DNA from: Flavobacterium pectinovorum | GTDB taxonomy: Bacteria > Bacteroidota > Bacteroidia > Flavobacteriales > Flavobacteriaceae | Reading direction: 5' to 3' | Length of the DNA stretch: 64,000 nucleotides | NCBI RefSeq assembly: GCF_900142715.1 | Contig: NZ_FRBX01000001.1 | Coordinates: forward strand, 1,426,001 to 1,490,000 | In this document: positions 44,995 through 52,398 of the stretch, one piece after another | Layout of the letters: each line of letters begins with the position of its first letter | Numbering within the stretch: the first letter of the stretch is position 1 | Notes under the pieces: generated by a model | What the model was told of the DNA's origin: nothing | The model's database searches: none | What the model saw: only the letters and a program-made list of their open reading frames with translations | Translations under genes and position numbers: made by a program

Positions 44995-45147
44995 GTTTCA
45001 GGTTGGTTTCTTTGAGTATAATTTAACCGCAAAGTTCGCAAAGTTTTTTTCGCAAAGTTCACAAAGTGCAACTTGCGTTCATAGCGTAAAACTTTGCGAA
45101 CTTTGCGGTTAAGTTCACAAAGTAAACTTGAAACCTTAAACCTGAAA
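44995..45147. repeat. Nested double hairpin: GTTTCA outer arms, CGCAAAGTT inner arms
   Basis: The inner arms 45025-45047 and 45088-45110 are perfectly complementary over 23 bases (AACCGCAAAGTTCGCAAAG in the left arm). Outside them, GTTTCAGGTTGGTTTC (about 44995-45010) faces GAAACCTTAAACCTGAAAC (about 45130-45148). It sits between two reverse-strand helicase genes. Confidence 0.87.
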
Positions 45148-45169
45148 CTTTTTTTTAAACTTTTCCAGA

Positions 45170-46708
45170 TCAATCTGGTTCGTTCATGATTTTTTCACGG
45201 TATTTTTTACCGATTAATAAAGTCATATTCTTTTTGTAATCTTCAACCAGCCATTCGCGGTAGTTTTTACTGCATTGGCTCAGGCATTTTGCATAACGTT
45301 TGATACGGCATTCAATATCATCATCCAATTCTTTTCCTAAAGATTTTGCTTCTTGTAAAGTTTCGGTATTATCAACACACATCGCCGCATGTTGTTCTAA
45401 CGATTTGTCTAATACTACTTTAGAACGTAAATTTTGTTTGATAATAAGTTTATGTTCTTCATCAACATCAAAAGTAACTTCAGCAGTTTTACTGAATTTA
45501 GCTCTTAATTCAGGTGGCATTGTATATTTAAAATATAATTCGATTTCTGTATCGTCACGTAAATTCTCTAAATAAAATTCAGGTGATTTAAAGATATGCT
45601 GCCAGTTTACCGGTTCACTCCACAAACCAAAACGTGCTGCATTATTTCCCAGATCAATAACCGTAAATTCATCTTTACCAGGTAATTTACGAGATCCACG
45701 ACCAATCATCTGGTAGTATAAAGTCAACGATTTTGTTGCTCTGTTTAATATAATAGTTTCTACAGTTGGCTCATCAAAACCAGTTGTTAAAATTCCAACC
45801 GAAGTTAAAATTGCATCCGGAGTTTTCTTAAACCAGGCCAAAATATCTTTACGTTCTTCAGAACTGCTTGTATTATCAAGGTGTCTGATGTCGTAGCCCG
45901 CTTCTCTAAAAGTTTCATATACATATAATGAAGTATGAATACCATTGTTGAAAATCAGGGTTTTTTTACCCAATGAACGCTCTGTATAAGCATGCAGTAA
46001 TTTTTCCTGCATGATCGTATTGGTATACAAATCATCAGAAGATTTTACGGTATAATCTCCATTAATACCTACTTTTAATGATGTTAATCCCACATCATAA
46101 CTGTAGGTTGTAGCGCGCGCCAAAAATCCTTTGTCAATTAATGAGCTAATGGTGTCTCCCACAATAAGTTCATCATAACTCTGGTGCATTGGTAATTTTA
46201 TATTCGAACTCAAAGGAGTTGCTGTTACTCCAAGAATAAAAGCATTTTTGAATGAGTTTAATAATTTTCTAAATGAATTGTAATGTGCCTCATCAATAAT
46301 AACCAAACCAATATTGTCAAGATGTAATTTCTCGTCATTGATACGGTTTTTTAAAGTTTCAACCATCGCCACAAAACAAGAATAATCGTTTTGATCAGGC
46401 AGTTCTTTTACTTTACTATTGATGATTTTATTAGAAACACCAAAGCCTTTCAACATTTTTGAAGTTTGCTTACAAAGTTCTATACGGTGCGTTAAAACAA
46501 CTACTTTTTTATCATTATTCGCTAAATAACGACGAACGATTTCAGAAAAAATTACAGTTTTTCCTCCACCTGTTGGCAGTTGATACAATAAATGATGTTG
46601 AGCTGGAGCATTGTCTAAACGTTCAAAAATGGCGTCGATATCGCCTTTTTGGTATGCATAAAGTTCTTTTTTCTCTTCTCTTTCTATTTCTAAAGTGTTT
46701 TGAGACAT
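45170..46708 (-). CDS. Superfamily 2 DEAD/DEAH helicase with Cys-containing C-terminal tail
   Basis: A 512-residue helicase of the SSL2/type III restriction-like branch. Walker A is PTGGGKTVIFSEIV (about residue 46), Walker B is LVIIDEAHYNSF, motif III VTATP, and the second lobe ends with QMIGRGSRKLPGKDEF followed by TVIDLGNNAARFG. The last 130 residues hold several cysteines (AMCVDNTE, DIECRIKRYAKCLSQCSKNY). No methylase or nuclease partner lies nearby, so it is not a restriction enzyme here. Probable role: DNA repair or nucleic-acid remodelling. A reverse -7 box (46729-46736) precedes it. Confidence 0.92.
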   Translation of the reverse strand: MSQNTLEIEREEKKELYAYQKGDIDAIFERLDNAPAQHHLLYQLPTGGGKTVIFSEIVRRYLANNDKKVVVLTHRIELCKQTSKMLKGFGVSNKIINSKVKELPDQNDYSCFVAMVETLKNRINDEKLHLDNIGLVIIDEAHYNSFRKLLNSFKNAFILGVTATPLSSNIKLPMHQSYDELIVGDTISSLIDKGFLARATTYSYDVGLTSLKVGINGDYTVKSSDDLYTNTIMQEKLLHAYTERSLGKKTLIFNNGIHTSLYVYETFREAGYDIRHLDNTSSSEERKDILAWFKKTPDAILTSVGILTTGFDEPTVETIILNRATKSLTLYYQMIGRGSRKLPGKDEFTVIDLGNNAARFGLWSEPVNWQHIFKSPEFYLENLRDDTEIELYFKYTMPPELRAKFSKTAEVTFDVDEEHKLIIKQNLRSKVVLDKSLEQHAAMCVDNTETLQEAKSLGKELDDDIECRIKRYAKCLSQCSKNYREWLVEDYKKNMTLLIGKKYREKIMNEPD

Positions 46709-46728
46709 TGTTTATTTTTGGATTTTTG

Positions 46729-46736
46729 CAAAAATA
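46729..46736 (-). promoter_or_regulatory. -7 box of the SF2 helicase gene
   Basis: It reads TATTTTTG on the reverse strand, 20 bases before the start codon. Confidence 0.6.
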
Positions 46737-46816
46737 CATCTAAAAAACAGTTATCCATCCTATTTTAATTTAAAATAAATGATTTTTTTTAATAAGATTT
46801 TTTATGAGAAGTGTTT

Positions 46817-47350
46817 TTATAAGTCGATTTTGTCTAAAATTATCTCAAAATCGTATTTGTTTTTCCATTTTTGTTGAATAGTTTGCTGTTGGATCGCAAT
46901 TATTCTTGTTTTAAATTCATTCAAAATTCCATTCGAAATAACAAAATTTAACGCTTGCTCAAAAGAATTAAACATACTTTTGTAAAACAATTCCTGCTTA
47001 ATAAAGTTATTATATGAGAAAGTTTGCGCTATTTCGATATTATACAACATCAAATCGGCAATAATAAACGAATCAACACCTAATGAAATGAAATGTTTGA
47101 TAATTTTTTGCGCAACAGATCGCCTCATTTTTGCTTTAGGACGCCATTTTGCATTTGGCTTTTTTACAGGGAAATATTCGTGCGAAATTTTGACCTTGCT
47201 TTCCTGCAATAATTTGTCTTCTTTTGGATTAAAAGCAAAATCATAATAGACTTTTACCGGACTAAATTTCTCGTACAATTCGATGATTTGTTTCTCAAGT
47301 TGTTCTTTATTTAAATCTGCTAAATATTTTTTTAAATCGCGCTTGCTCAT
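46817..47350 (-). CDS. Conserved hypothetical protein (DUF6155-like)
   Basis: A 177-residue basic, helical protein starting MSKRDLKKYLADLNKEQLEK. The first part (KKYLADLNKEQLEKQIIELY, then FSPVKVYYDFAFNPKEDKLL) matches my memory of DUF6155; no biochemical role is known. The start was moved to the ATG at 47350 from an in-frame TTG two codons upstream. A reverse -7 box (47369-47376) fits this start. It is divergent from the DUF3817 gene. Confidence 0.82.
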   Translation of the reverse strand: MSKRDLKKYLADLNKEQLEKQIIELYEKFSPVKVYYDFAFNPKEDKLLQESKVKISHEYFPVKKPNAKWRPKAKMRRSVAQKIIKHFISLGVDSFIIADLMLYNIEIAQTFSYNNFIKQELFYKSMFNSFEQALNFVISNGILNEFKTRIIAIQQQTIQQKWKNKYDFEIILDKIDL

Positions 47351-47368
47351 TATCAAAGTTTAAGGTTA

Positions 47369-47376
47369 CAAAGTTA
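47369..47376 (-). promoter_or_regulatory. -7 box of the DUF6155-like gene
   Basis: It reads TAACTTTG on the reverse strand, about 19 bases before the start codon. Confidence 0.6.
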
Positions 47377-47419
47377 AATTACTTTTAGCATTCATACTCT
47401 AATAATCAACCATAATACT

Positions 47420-47427
47420 TAATTTTG
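47420..47427 (+). promoter_or_regulatory. -7 box of the DUF3817-channel operon
   Basis: TAATTTTG, 27 bases before the ATG at 47454. It is divergent from the opposite -7 box 43 bases away. Confidence 0.55.
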
Positions 47428-47453
47428 CCGGATTAAATTTAAAAACCAAATAT

Positions 47454-47741
47454 ATGCTCAAGATTTTTAAGGTTACCGCAATTTTAGAAGGAATTTCCTA
47501 TTTAGTTTTATTCGCCAATATGCTTATCATTAAAACAAACAATCCTGAACTTTATCATACATTATTACGTCCTTTAGGAATGACTCACGGCGTATTATTT
47601 ATCGGATATATAGTGTTGGCTTTTTTACTGAAAAAATCTCAAAACTGGGATTTAAAAACTTTCGGAATTATATTGATTGCTTCACTTATTCCGTTTGGAA
47701 CTTTCTATATCGAGAAAAAATATTTAGCAAATAATGCATAA
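47454..47741 (+). CDS. DUF3817-family membrane protein
   Basis: A 95-residue inner-membrane protein with three hydrophobic segments. The pattern FKVTAILEGISYLVLFANML near the start and RPLGMTHGVLFIGYIVLAFL in the middle (Gly/His within helix two) is the DUF3817 signature. The function of the family is unknown. It overlaps the mechanosensitive channel gene by 8 bases, so the two are translationally coupled and may act together in the membrane. Confidence 0.9.
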   Translation: MLKIFKVTAILEGISYLVLFANMLIIKTNNPELYHTLLRPLGMTHGVLFIGYIVLAFLLKKSQNWDLKTFGIILIASLIPFGTFYIEKKYLANNA

Positions 47742-48990
47742 ACCTTTGGATAAAATATTTAACTTTTTATATCCGCTTTTTCGGGATTGGGGAATGAGCC
47801 GCAATTTTGCGTCCTACACCAGTCTTGTTTTTAATATTGCCATTATGGTGGCTTTGGCGTATGCCATATATTATCTTGCCAAGTTCGTTTTGGTTACGCT
47901 TACGGCGGTTTTTGCCCAGCGTACCAAAACCAAGTTTGATGATTATTTGGTTCACAATAAAACCACAAAATATACCGCTTATTTAATTCCGTTTTTCTTT
48001 ATTTATAAAGCTGTTCCGATTATTTTAGATAAATACGATTATTGGGAAGGTCTTTTTGGGAAAATAGTTGGTGTTTACATCGTTTTGATCACTTTATGGA
48101 TCATCAGAACGATTTTTAATTCGTTACGGGATTATTTAAAACAAAAACCGGAATACAGCGATAAACCTATCGACAGTTTTGTACAGGTTATCATGATTGT
48201 GCTCTGGATTTTTGGTGTTGCGCTTATTATTTCGACTTTATTCGGAATTAAAAAAGGCGAATTACTGACTATTTTAGGGACACTTTCGGCAATTATTATC
48301 TTGATTTTTAGAGATACTATTTTAGGATTTGTTTCCAGTGTCCAGGTTGCTATAAACGACATGGTTCGTATTGGCGACTGGATTACAATGGATAAATTTG
48401 GTGCCGATGGCGATGTTATCGAAATCAATTTAACGACTGTAAAAGTTCGAAATTTTGATAATACCATTACCACGATTCCAACATATGCCTTGAGTTCAGA
48501 TTCGTTTCAGAACTGGCGAGGCATGCAAAAATCTGATGGAAGACGTATTAAAAGGCATGTTTTGATAAAAAGCAGCAGCATTCGTTTTCTTCATAATGAA
48601 GATTTGAATCAGATGAAAAAAGTACAGCTCATTTCATCTTATATAGAAACCAGACAGGCCGAAATTGAGAAATACAATGCTTTGCACGGTGTTGATAAAA
48701 GCCTTGCACTGAACGGTAGAAACATGACTAATTTAGGTTTGTTTCGAAAATATATCATGCAATATCTGGTAACTCATCCTGGTTTAAACAAAGACATGCA
48801 TATTATGTGTCGCCAATTACAATCGAGTGCGCATGGAGTTCCGTTAGAAATTTATGCTTTTTCGAGCGATAAACGCTGGGCAAATTACGAATATATTATG
48901 GCCGATATTTTTGATCACATTATGGCTTCGGTCATTTATTTTGATTTAGAAATTTTCGAATTGCCATCGCAGATTGGACCTTTAGATTAA
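47734..48990 (+). CDS. MscS-family mechanosensitive channel (YbdG-like)
   Basis: A 418-residue inner-membrane channel protein with about five membrane segments. The last (about 175-205, LLTILGTLSAIIILIFRDTI then LGFVSSVQVAIND) is the pore helix region typical of MscS, followed by the beta domain MVRIGDWITMDKFGADGDVI and a C-terminal segment with GRRIKRHVLI. Length and the inserted C-terminal stretch resemble E. coli YbdG/MscM (415 residues) rather than MscS. Role: relieving osmotic downshock. It overlaps the DUF3817 gene upstream. Confidence 0.93.
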   Translation: MHKPLDKIFNFLYPLFRDWGMSRNFASYTSLVFNIAIMVALAYAIYYLAKFVLVTLTAVFAQRTKTKFDDYLVHNKTTKYTAYLIPFFFIYKAVPIILDKYDYWEGLFGKIVGVYIVLITLWIIRTIFNSLRDYLKQKPEYSDKPIDSFVQVIMIVLWIFGVALIISTLFGIKKGELLTILGTLSAIIILIFRDTILGFVSSVQVAINDMVRIGDWITMDKFGADGDVIEINLTTVKVRNFDNTITTIPTYALSSDSFQNWRGMQKSDGRRIKRHVLIKSSSIRFLHNEDLNQMKKVQLISSYIETRQAEIEKYNALHGVDKSLALNGRNMTNLGLFRKYIMQYLVTHPGLNKDMHIMCRQLQSSAHGVPLEIYAFSSDKRWANYEYIMADIFDHIMASVIYFDLEIFELPSQIGPLD

Positions 48991-48996
48991 ATAAAA

Positions 48997-49130
48997 GTTT
49001 CAGGTTTCAAGTTTCAGGTTGCTTTACTTTGAACTAAGGTCTATACGTATATAGTAAACCCGACAGGTTTTTAAAACCTGTCGGGTTTGTCATTTATAGA
49101 ACTTGAAACCTGAAACGTGACACCTGAAAC
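48997..49130. repeat. Nested cassette: GTTTCAG/A arms around the CCCGACAGG palindrome
   Basis: The left arm 48997-49020 (GTTTCAGGTTTCAAGTTTCA...) has a related complement at about 49100-49130, which runs into the stop codon of the reverse-strand lipoprotein gene. The loop contains the 33-base palindrome at 49056-49088. Confidence 0.85.
49056..49088. repeat. 33-base palindrome, second copy
   Basis: Identical to 23486-23518 (AAACCCGACAGGTTTT, T, complement). Here it lies between convergent genes inside a GTTTCA cassette and could terminate transcription in both directions. Confidence 0.85.
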
Positions 49131-49558
49131 TACTCTTTTTTCACTTCTTCAAAAATAAATTTTGGATCGTTAAAACTCAGGGTTCCCTGAATAAAGCAAG
49201 GAAGATTCATGAAAGTGCCAATGACACCATTTCCAAGTAGTAATTTATTTTCTTTTTTAAGCAAAGCCAATGGAACTCTTTTCCAGCTTCCTCCGTTAGA
49301 AATATAATGAAAATCTCCCGTTAAAGTATTTCCTTTTATATCTCCCCTTACATCGCCGGAATCTTTCCCTGTTTTGTAATACGATATTTCATAACGTCCG
49401 TAAAAACGTTTATCACTTATACTAATGTCTAAAGTTGCTGTATCGCTGCCACTTACAGCCCGATAAAAAGCACGATTATATTTATCTTTTTTCTCCTTAG
49501 AGTTACAGGAAATTAGAAAAACGAACAACAAGCAAACGATTAAAAGTTTTTGAAACAT
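49130..49558 (-). CDS. Small lipoprotein of unknown function
   Basis: A 142-residue predicted lipoprotein: FQKLLIVCLLFVFLISCNSK gives a lipobox LISC at residues 15-18. The mature chain (ATLDISISDKRFYGRYEISY, GDVRGDIKGNTLTGDFHYIS) is a beta-rich fold with repeated G-D-x-x-G turns, reminiscent of small lipocalin-like domains. No family was identified. It is likely anchored in the outer membrane facing the periplasm. It has no obvious operon partner. Confidence 0.82.
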   Translation of the reverse strand: MFQKLLIVCLLFVFLISCNSKEKKDKYNRAFYRAVSGSDTATLDISISDKRFYGRYEISYYKTGKDSGDVRGDIKGNTLTGDFHYISNGGSWKRVPLALLKKENKLLLGNGVIGTFMNLPCFIQGTLSFNDPKFIFEEVKKE

Positions 49559-49693
49559 TTTGAGTATTTTTTTTCGGTTAAAATCTTATAATAAATTAAA
49601 GTTAAGCTTAAATAAACTTATGTGTTTTAGTTGGTAAAAATTTAATTATAATGAGTTTCGTGTTTTATTTTTTTCTAAATTTAAAGAAAAAAC

Positions 49694-50101
49694 ATGGCAG
49701 ATAGAGACACTTTTTTAAAAGAATTAAGAGGCGAAACTTTAGGAACTGTAAGTGCTCAATCTTCGGCAGATGAGTTGTTTCAAAATCAAACGATTAGGCC
49801 TATTTTAAAACTCCAGAACGATTTGTTTGTAGCCGTTTTTATCAACTACGTAAACAAAAACAAAGCTGATTTTTATTCGTACACAGTCGAAAAGAAATTA
49901 CAAACAATTGAAAACTCCATTCAAAAGGATATTAAATTCCGTAATTCTTTAAAAGGAATTGTTATGGCACTTTTTACCATTGAAGAATACGATACTTATA
50001 TTCAAAATTCATCAAGTCTAAACAAAAGAATGATGAATTTATTAATTGACCGATTGAAAAGTCAGGTGCAATTGTTTGAGTTGGAATCGAATTCGAAGTA
50101 A
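49694..50101 (+). CDS. Conserved flavobacterial hypothetical protein
   Basis: A 135-residue soluble helical protein beginning MADRDTFLKELRGETLGTVS. Two hydrophobic patches (GIVMALFTIEEY, RMMNLLIDRLKSQVQLF) suggest a small helical bundle. Similar proteins are sometimes labelled glyoxalase in databases, as I recall, but I see no VOC metal ligands or beta-alpha-beta repeats, so I do not adopt that name. It is 8 bases before a small membrane protein and 24 bases before a Crp/Fnr regulator from there, suggesting one operon. Confidence 0.78.
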   Translation: MADRDTFLKELRGETLGTVSAQSSADELFQNQTIRPILKLQNDLFVAVFINYVNKNKADFYSYTVEKKLQTIENSIQKDIKFRNSLKGIVMALFTIEEYDTYIQNSSSLNKRMMNLLIDRLKSQVQLFELESNSK

Positions 50102-50109
50102 CCTATAAA

Positions 50110-50535
50110 ATGATTAAAACAGCTTACCATTACTTATTTTATAGAACTTACGAAGTTATTTTAAAAACCAATCAATCTTCTTCTGAATCATCTTCAGCAA
50201 GATTGTTATCTATATTATTTTTTATAAATATTTTCACAGTATACTTCTTTCTTTTTAATAGTTACCGCACAATTTCTTTTTATGTTTTTATCATAATTGG
50301 AGTTGGTTTATCGATCTTAAATTTATGGTATTTTAATAATGTTCGGCACAATGATATTATTTCTGAATTTAAAAATTATAAAGTAAAATTAGCATACAAA
50401 TATTTAGCCGATAGTTATCCTTATCTATCAGGTTTGGTTTTTTTAATTTCTATCAGGGTTAATTTTAGTACAATTCTTTATTATTCCGGAATAATTGTTT
50501 TGATAAAACTAATTTCCTATTTCTGGAAAGCTTAA
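50110..50535 (+). CDS. Small membrane protein of unknown function
   Basis: A 141-residue protein with four hydrophobic segments: SILFFINIFTVYFFLF (about 35-50), FYVFIIIGVGLSILNLWYF (about 57-75), YLSGLVFLISIRV (about 108-120) and TILYYSGIIVLIKLI (about 123-137). The N-terminal 30 residues are polar with a Ser/Glu-rich stretch (QSSSESSSA). No family recognised. It is the middle gene of an apparent three-gene run ending in a Crp/Fnr regulator. Confidence 0.72.
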   Translation: MIKTAYHYLFYRTYEVILKTNQSSSESSSARLLSILFFINIFTVYFFLFNSYRTISFYVFIIIGVGLSILNLWYFNNVRHNDIISEFKNYKVKLAYKYLADSYPYLSGLVFLISIRVNFSTILYYSGIIVLIKLISYFWKA

Positions 50536-50558
50536 TTTTATATGATAAATATATATAA

Positions 50559-51134
50559 ATGTTTACCAAATTCAGAAATAAATTCCCGATAAGCGACGAA
50601 CGCTGGATCGAATATACAAGCTATTTCAATCGCATTGAAGCTCCTGCAAAAACAACACTTTTGGAAGAAGGCGAAGTTTCAAAGAAGCTTTTTATAATTG
50701 AAAAAGGCTGTATCAGAGTTTGGTTTAACAATAATGGAAAAGATCTTACGACGCAGTTTTTCTTCGAAAATCAAAGTGTAGCTTCTATTGAAAGTTTCAT
50801 AAAACAATTCCCAAGTCCGGTTGTTATCGAAACCATTGAGCCATCTGTAATTTGGTGGATATCTAAAAACGATATGGATAAAATTCTGGAAGAAGTAAAA
50901 GAAATTCCGGAGTTAAGAGATCGTTTCATCGATATGATTTTTCAGCGTACATTTGATTATATCAGACATTTTGTTTCATTTATAAAAGACTCCCCTACTC
51001 AGCGTTACCTTACTTTAATTGAAGAAAAACCTCAAATTATACAACGCGTTCCTCAACATTATTTAGCTTCTTATCTTGGTGTAAGTACGGTTCATTTAAG
51101 CCGAATAAAAAGCAAATTGGTTCATAAAAAATAG
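50559..51134 (+). CDS. Crp/Fnr-family transcriptional regulator
   Basis: A 191-residue regulator. Residues 15-120 are a cNMP-binding-fold sensor (KTTLLEEGEVSKKLFIIEKG) without the canonical phosphate-binding RxE/S signature I would expect for cAMP. Residues 145-190 form a winged helix with recognition helix ASYLGVSTVHLSRIKSKL. Flavobacteria hold many such paralogues with unknown ligands. The next gene, an MDR-type reductase, has a perfect dyad in its promoter that is a good candidate site for this protein. Confidence 0.92.
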   Translation: MFTKFRNKFPISDERWIEYTSYFNRIEAPAKTTLLEEGEVSKKLFIIEKGCIRVWFNNNGKDLTTQFFFENQSVASIESFIKQFPSPVVIETIEPSVIWWISKNDMDKILEEVKEIPELRDRFIDMIFQRTFDYIRHFVSFIKDSPTQRYLTLIEEKPQIIQRVPQHYLASYLGVSTVHLSRIKSKLVHKK

Positions 51135-51155
51135 AGAATTTCAACATACCATTTT

Positions 51156-51207
51156 ACCATATAAGTTTATAAGTTCATTTAAGCTTGACTTATAATTACT
51201 TATATGG
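51156..51207. repeat. ATATAAGTTCAT-family inverted repeat
   Basis: ACCATATAAGTTTATAAGT (51156-51174) faces ACTTATAATTACTTATATGG (51188-51207). Same family as 3135-3246. It follows the Crp/Fnr gene and may terminate it. Confidence 0.75.
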
Positions 51208-51235
51208 TTTAAAAACATAGTACTTGTATTTATTT

Positions 51236-51251
51236 GATAACAAATGTTATC
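51236..51251 (+). promoter_or_regulatory. Operator-like dyad before the MDR reductase gene
   Basis: GATAACA-AA-TGTTATC: perfect seven-base arms with a two-base spacer, ending two bases before the -33 TTG. The 16-base symmetry suits a dimeric Crp/Fnr-type protein, which is encoded just upstream. Confidence 0.6.
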
Positions 51252-51252
51252 G

Positions 51253-51280
51253 TTGGCGCGTAAACCGCAATCTAACTTTG
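51253..51280 (+). promoter_or_regulatory. Promoter of the MDR reductase gene
   Basis: TTG at 51253-51255, 17 bases, then TAACTTTG at 51273-51280; the ATG follows 20 bases later. Both elements match the Bacteroidota consensus. Confidence 0.75.
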
Positions 51281-51300
51281 CCTCATAAAATTAAATAATT

Positions 51301-52272
51301 ATGAAAGCAGCAGTAGTTTATAAAAAAGGCGAAATGCCAAAATATGCAGAAATTGCAGAACCAATTGTACAAAATGAAAATCAAATTCTAATTTCGGTTA
51401 AAGCCGTTGCAATTACCAATCTTGATAAAGGAAAAGCCAGCGGGGCACATTATTCATCTGAAAAAGAGAGTCAAAACGGTTTTGTAGTTGGCAGTGACGC
51501 AATTGGTTTGCTGGATGACGGAACAAGAGTTTATGTCCGAGGAATTAGCGGTACAATGGCTGAAAAAGCGATTATCGATAAAAATCTATCTGTTCCTTTA
51601 CCAGACGGAATTAGTAATGCAATTGCGGCTTCAATGCCCAATGCGGTTGCTGGATCAGCGATGGCTTTAAAATTTAGAGCTCAAATTAAACCTGGTGAAA
51701 CGGTTTTAATAAACGGGGCAACCGGGTTTACAGGTCAAATGGCAATTCAGATTGCGAAACATTATGGAGCAAAAAAAATTATTGTTACAGGAAGAAATGA
51801 AAAAACACTTCAAAGTCTTTTAGAATTAGGCGCTGACGAAGTTATTTCACTTAAACAAAACGATGAAGATTTTATTGCTCAGCTAAAAGCCATTCACTTA
51901 AATACGCCTATAGATATCATTCTGGATTATTTGTGGGGACATCCGGCAGAATTGATTCTTTCTATTTTAAAAGGAAATGGAGCATTCACAAACAAAGTAA
52001 GATATGTAACTATTGGAGGAATGGCCGGTGATACAATTCAATTGTCATCAGGAATTTTAAGAAGCGTTGATCTGCAGTTATCAGGTTCAGGCTTAGGAAG
52101 CTGGGCAAAAGAAGAAGTCAAATTATTATTTTCAGAAATTCTTCCGGAAATGTTTCTTCTGGCCGCTCAAAATAAACTGAAAGTAAATATTGAACAAGTA
52201 AGTTTAGTTGATATTGAGAAAATATGGAATGTAGAAAATATTGATGGTCAGCGATTTGTAGTTATTGTTTAA
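51301..52272 (+). CDS. Zinc-less MDR-family NADPH:quinone reductase / alcohol dehydrogenase-like
   Basis: A medium-chain reductase of 323 residues. The N-terminal GroES-like part (about 1-120) lacks the catalytic zinc ligands, and the Rossmann part shows GETVLINGATGFTGQMAIQI and KHYGAKKIIVTGRNE, with the arginine after the second strand favouring NADPH. This fits quinone oxidoreductase or acrylyl-type enoyl reductases. It is a single gene behind a strong promoter and an operator-like dyad, so it is probably inducible. Repeats of the CTAAGGTT family follow. Confidence 0.9.
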   Translation: MKAAVVYKKGEMPKYAEIAEPIVQNENQILISVKAVAITNLDKGKASGAHYSSEKESQNGFVVGSDAIGLLDDGTRVYVRGISGTMAEKAIIDKNLSVPLPDGISNAIAASMPNAVAGSAMALKFRAQIKPGETVLINGATGFTGQMAIQIAKHYGAKKIIVTGRNEKTLQSLLELGADEVISLKQNDEDFIAQLKAIHLNTPIDIILDYLWGHPAELILSILKGNGAFTNKVRYVTIGGMAGDTIQLSSGILRSVDLQLSGSGLGSWAKEEVKLLFSEILPEMFLLAAQNKLKVNIEQVSLVDIEKIWNVENIDGQRFVVIV

Positions 52273-52398
52273 AGGTTCTGAGATGCTAAGTTGCTAAGAT
52301 TCTAAGTTTTTTTTAGAAGGTTAACAAAAGGTACTAAGGCTCTGAGATACTAGTCGTTTTGAAACCTTAGTACCTCAGAACCTTAGCAGCTTAGGAAC
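52272..52398. repeat. CTAAGGTTCT-family inverted repeats
   Basis: AAGGTTCTGAG (52272-52282) pairs with 52374-52384, and inside it GTACTAAGG (52331-52339) pairs with 52365-52373. Many further CTAAG units lie in both arms. Fills the gap between convergent genes. Relatives lie at 57098-57125 and 61246-61275. Confidence 0.83.

Noticed and set aside
44958..45173. A 71-codon reverse-strand open frame between the helicase genes
   Set aside because: It overlaps both flanking genes and translates the nested CGCAAAGTT hairpin; the peptide is repetitive Arg/Lys/Leu sequence.
49694..50101. Naming this gene a glyoxalase
   Set aside because: No VOC beta-alpha-beta units or metal ligands can be seen; the name appears to be an annotation carry-over.
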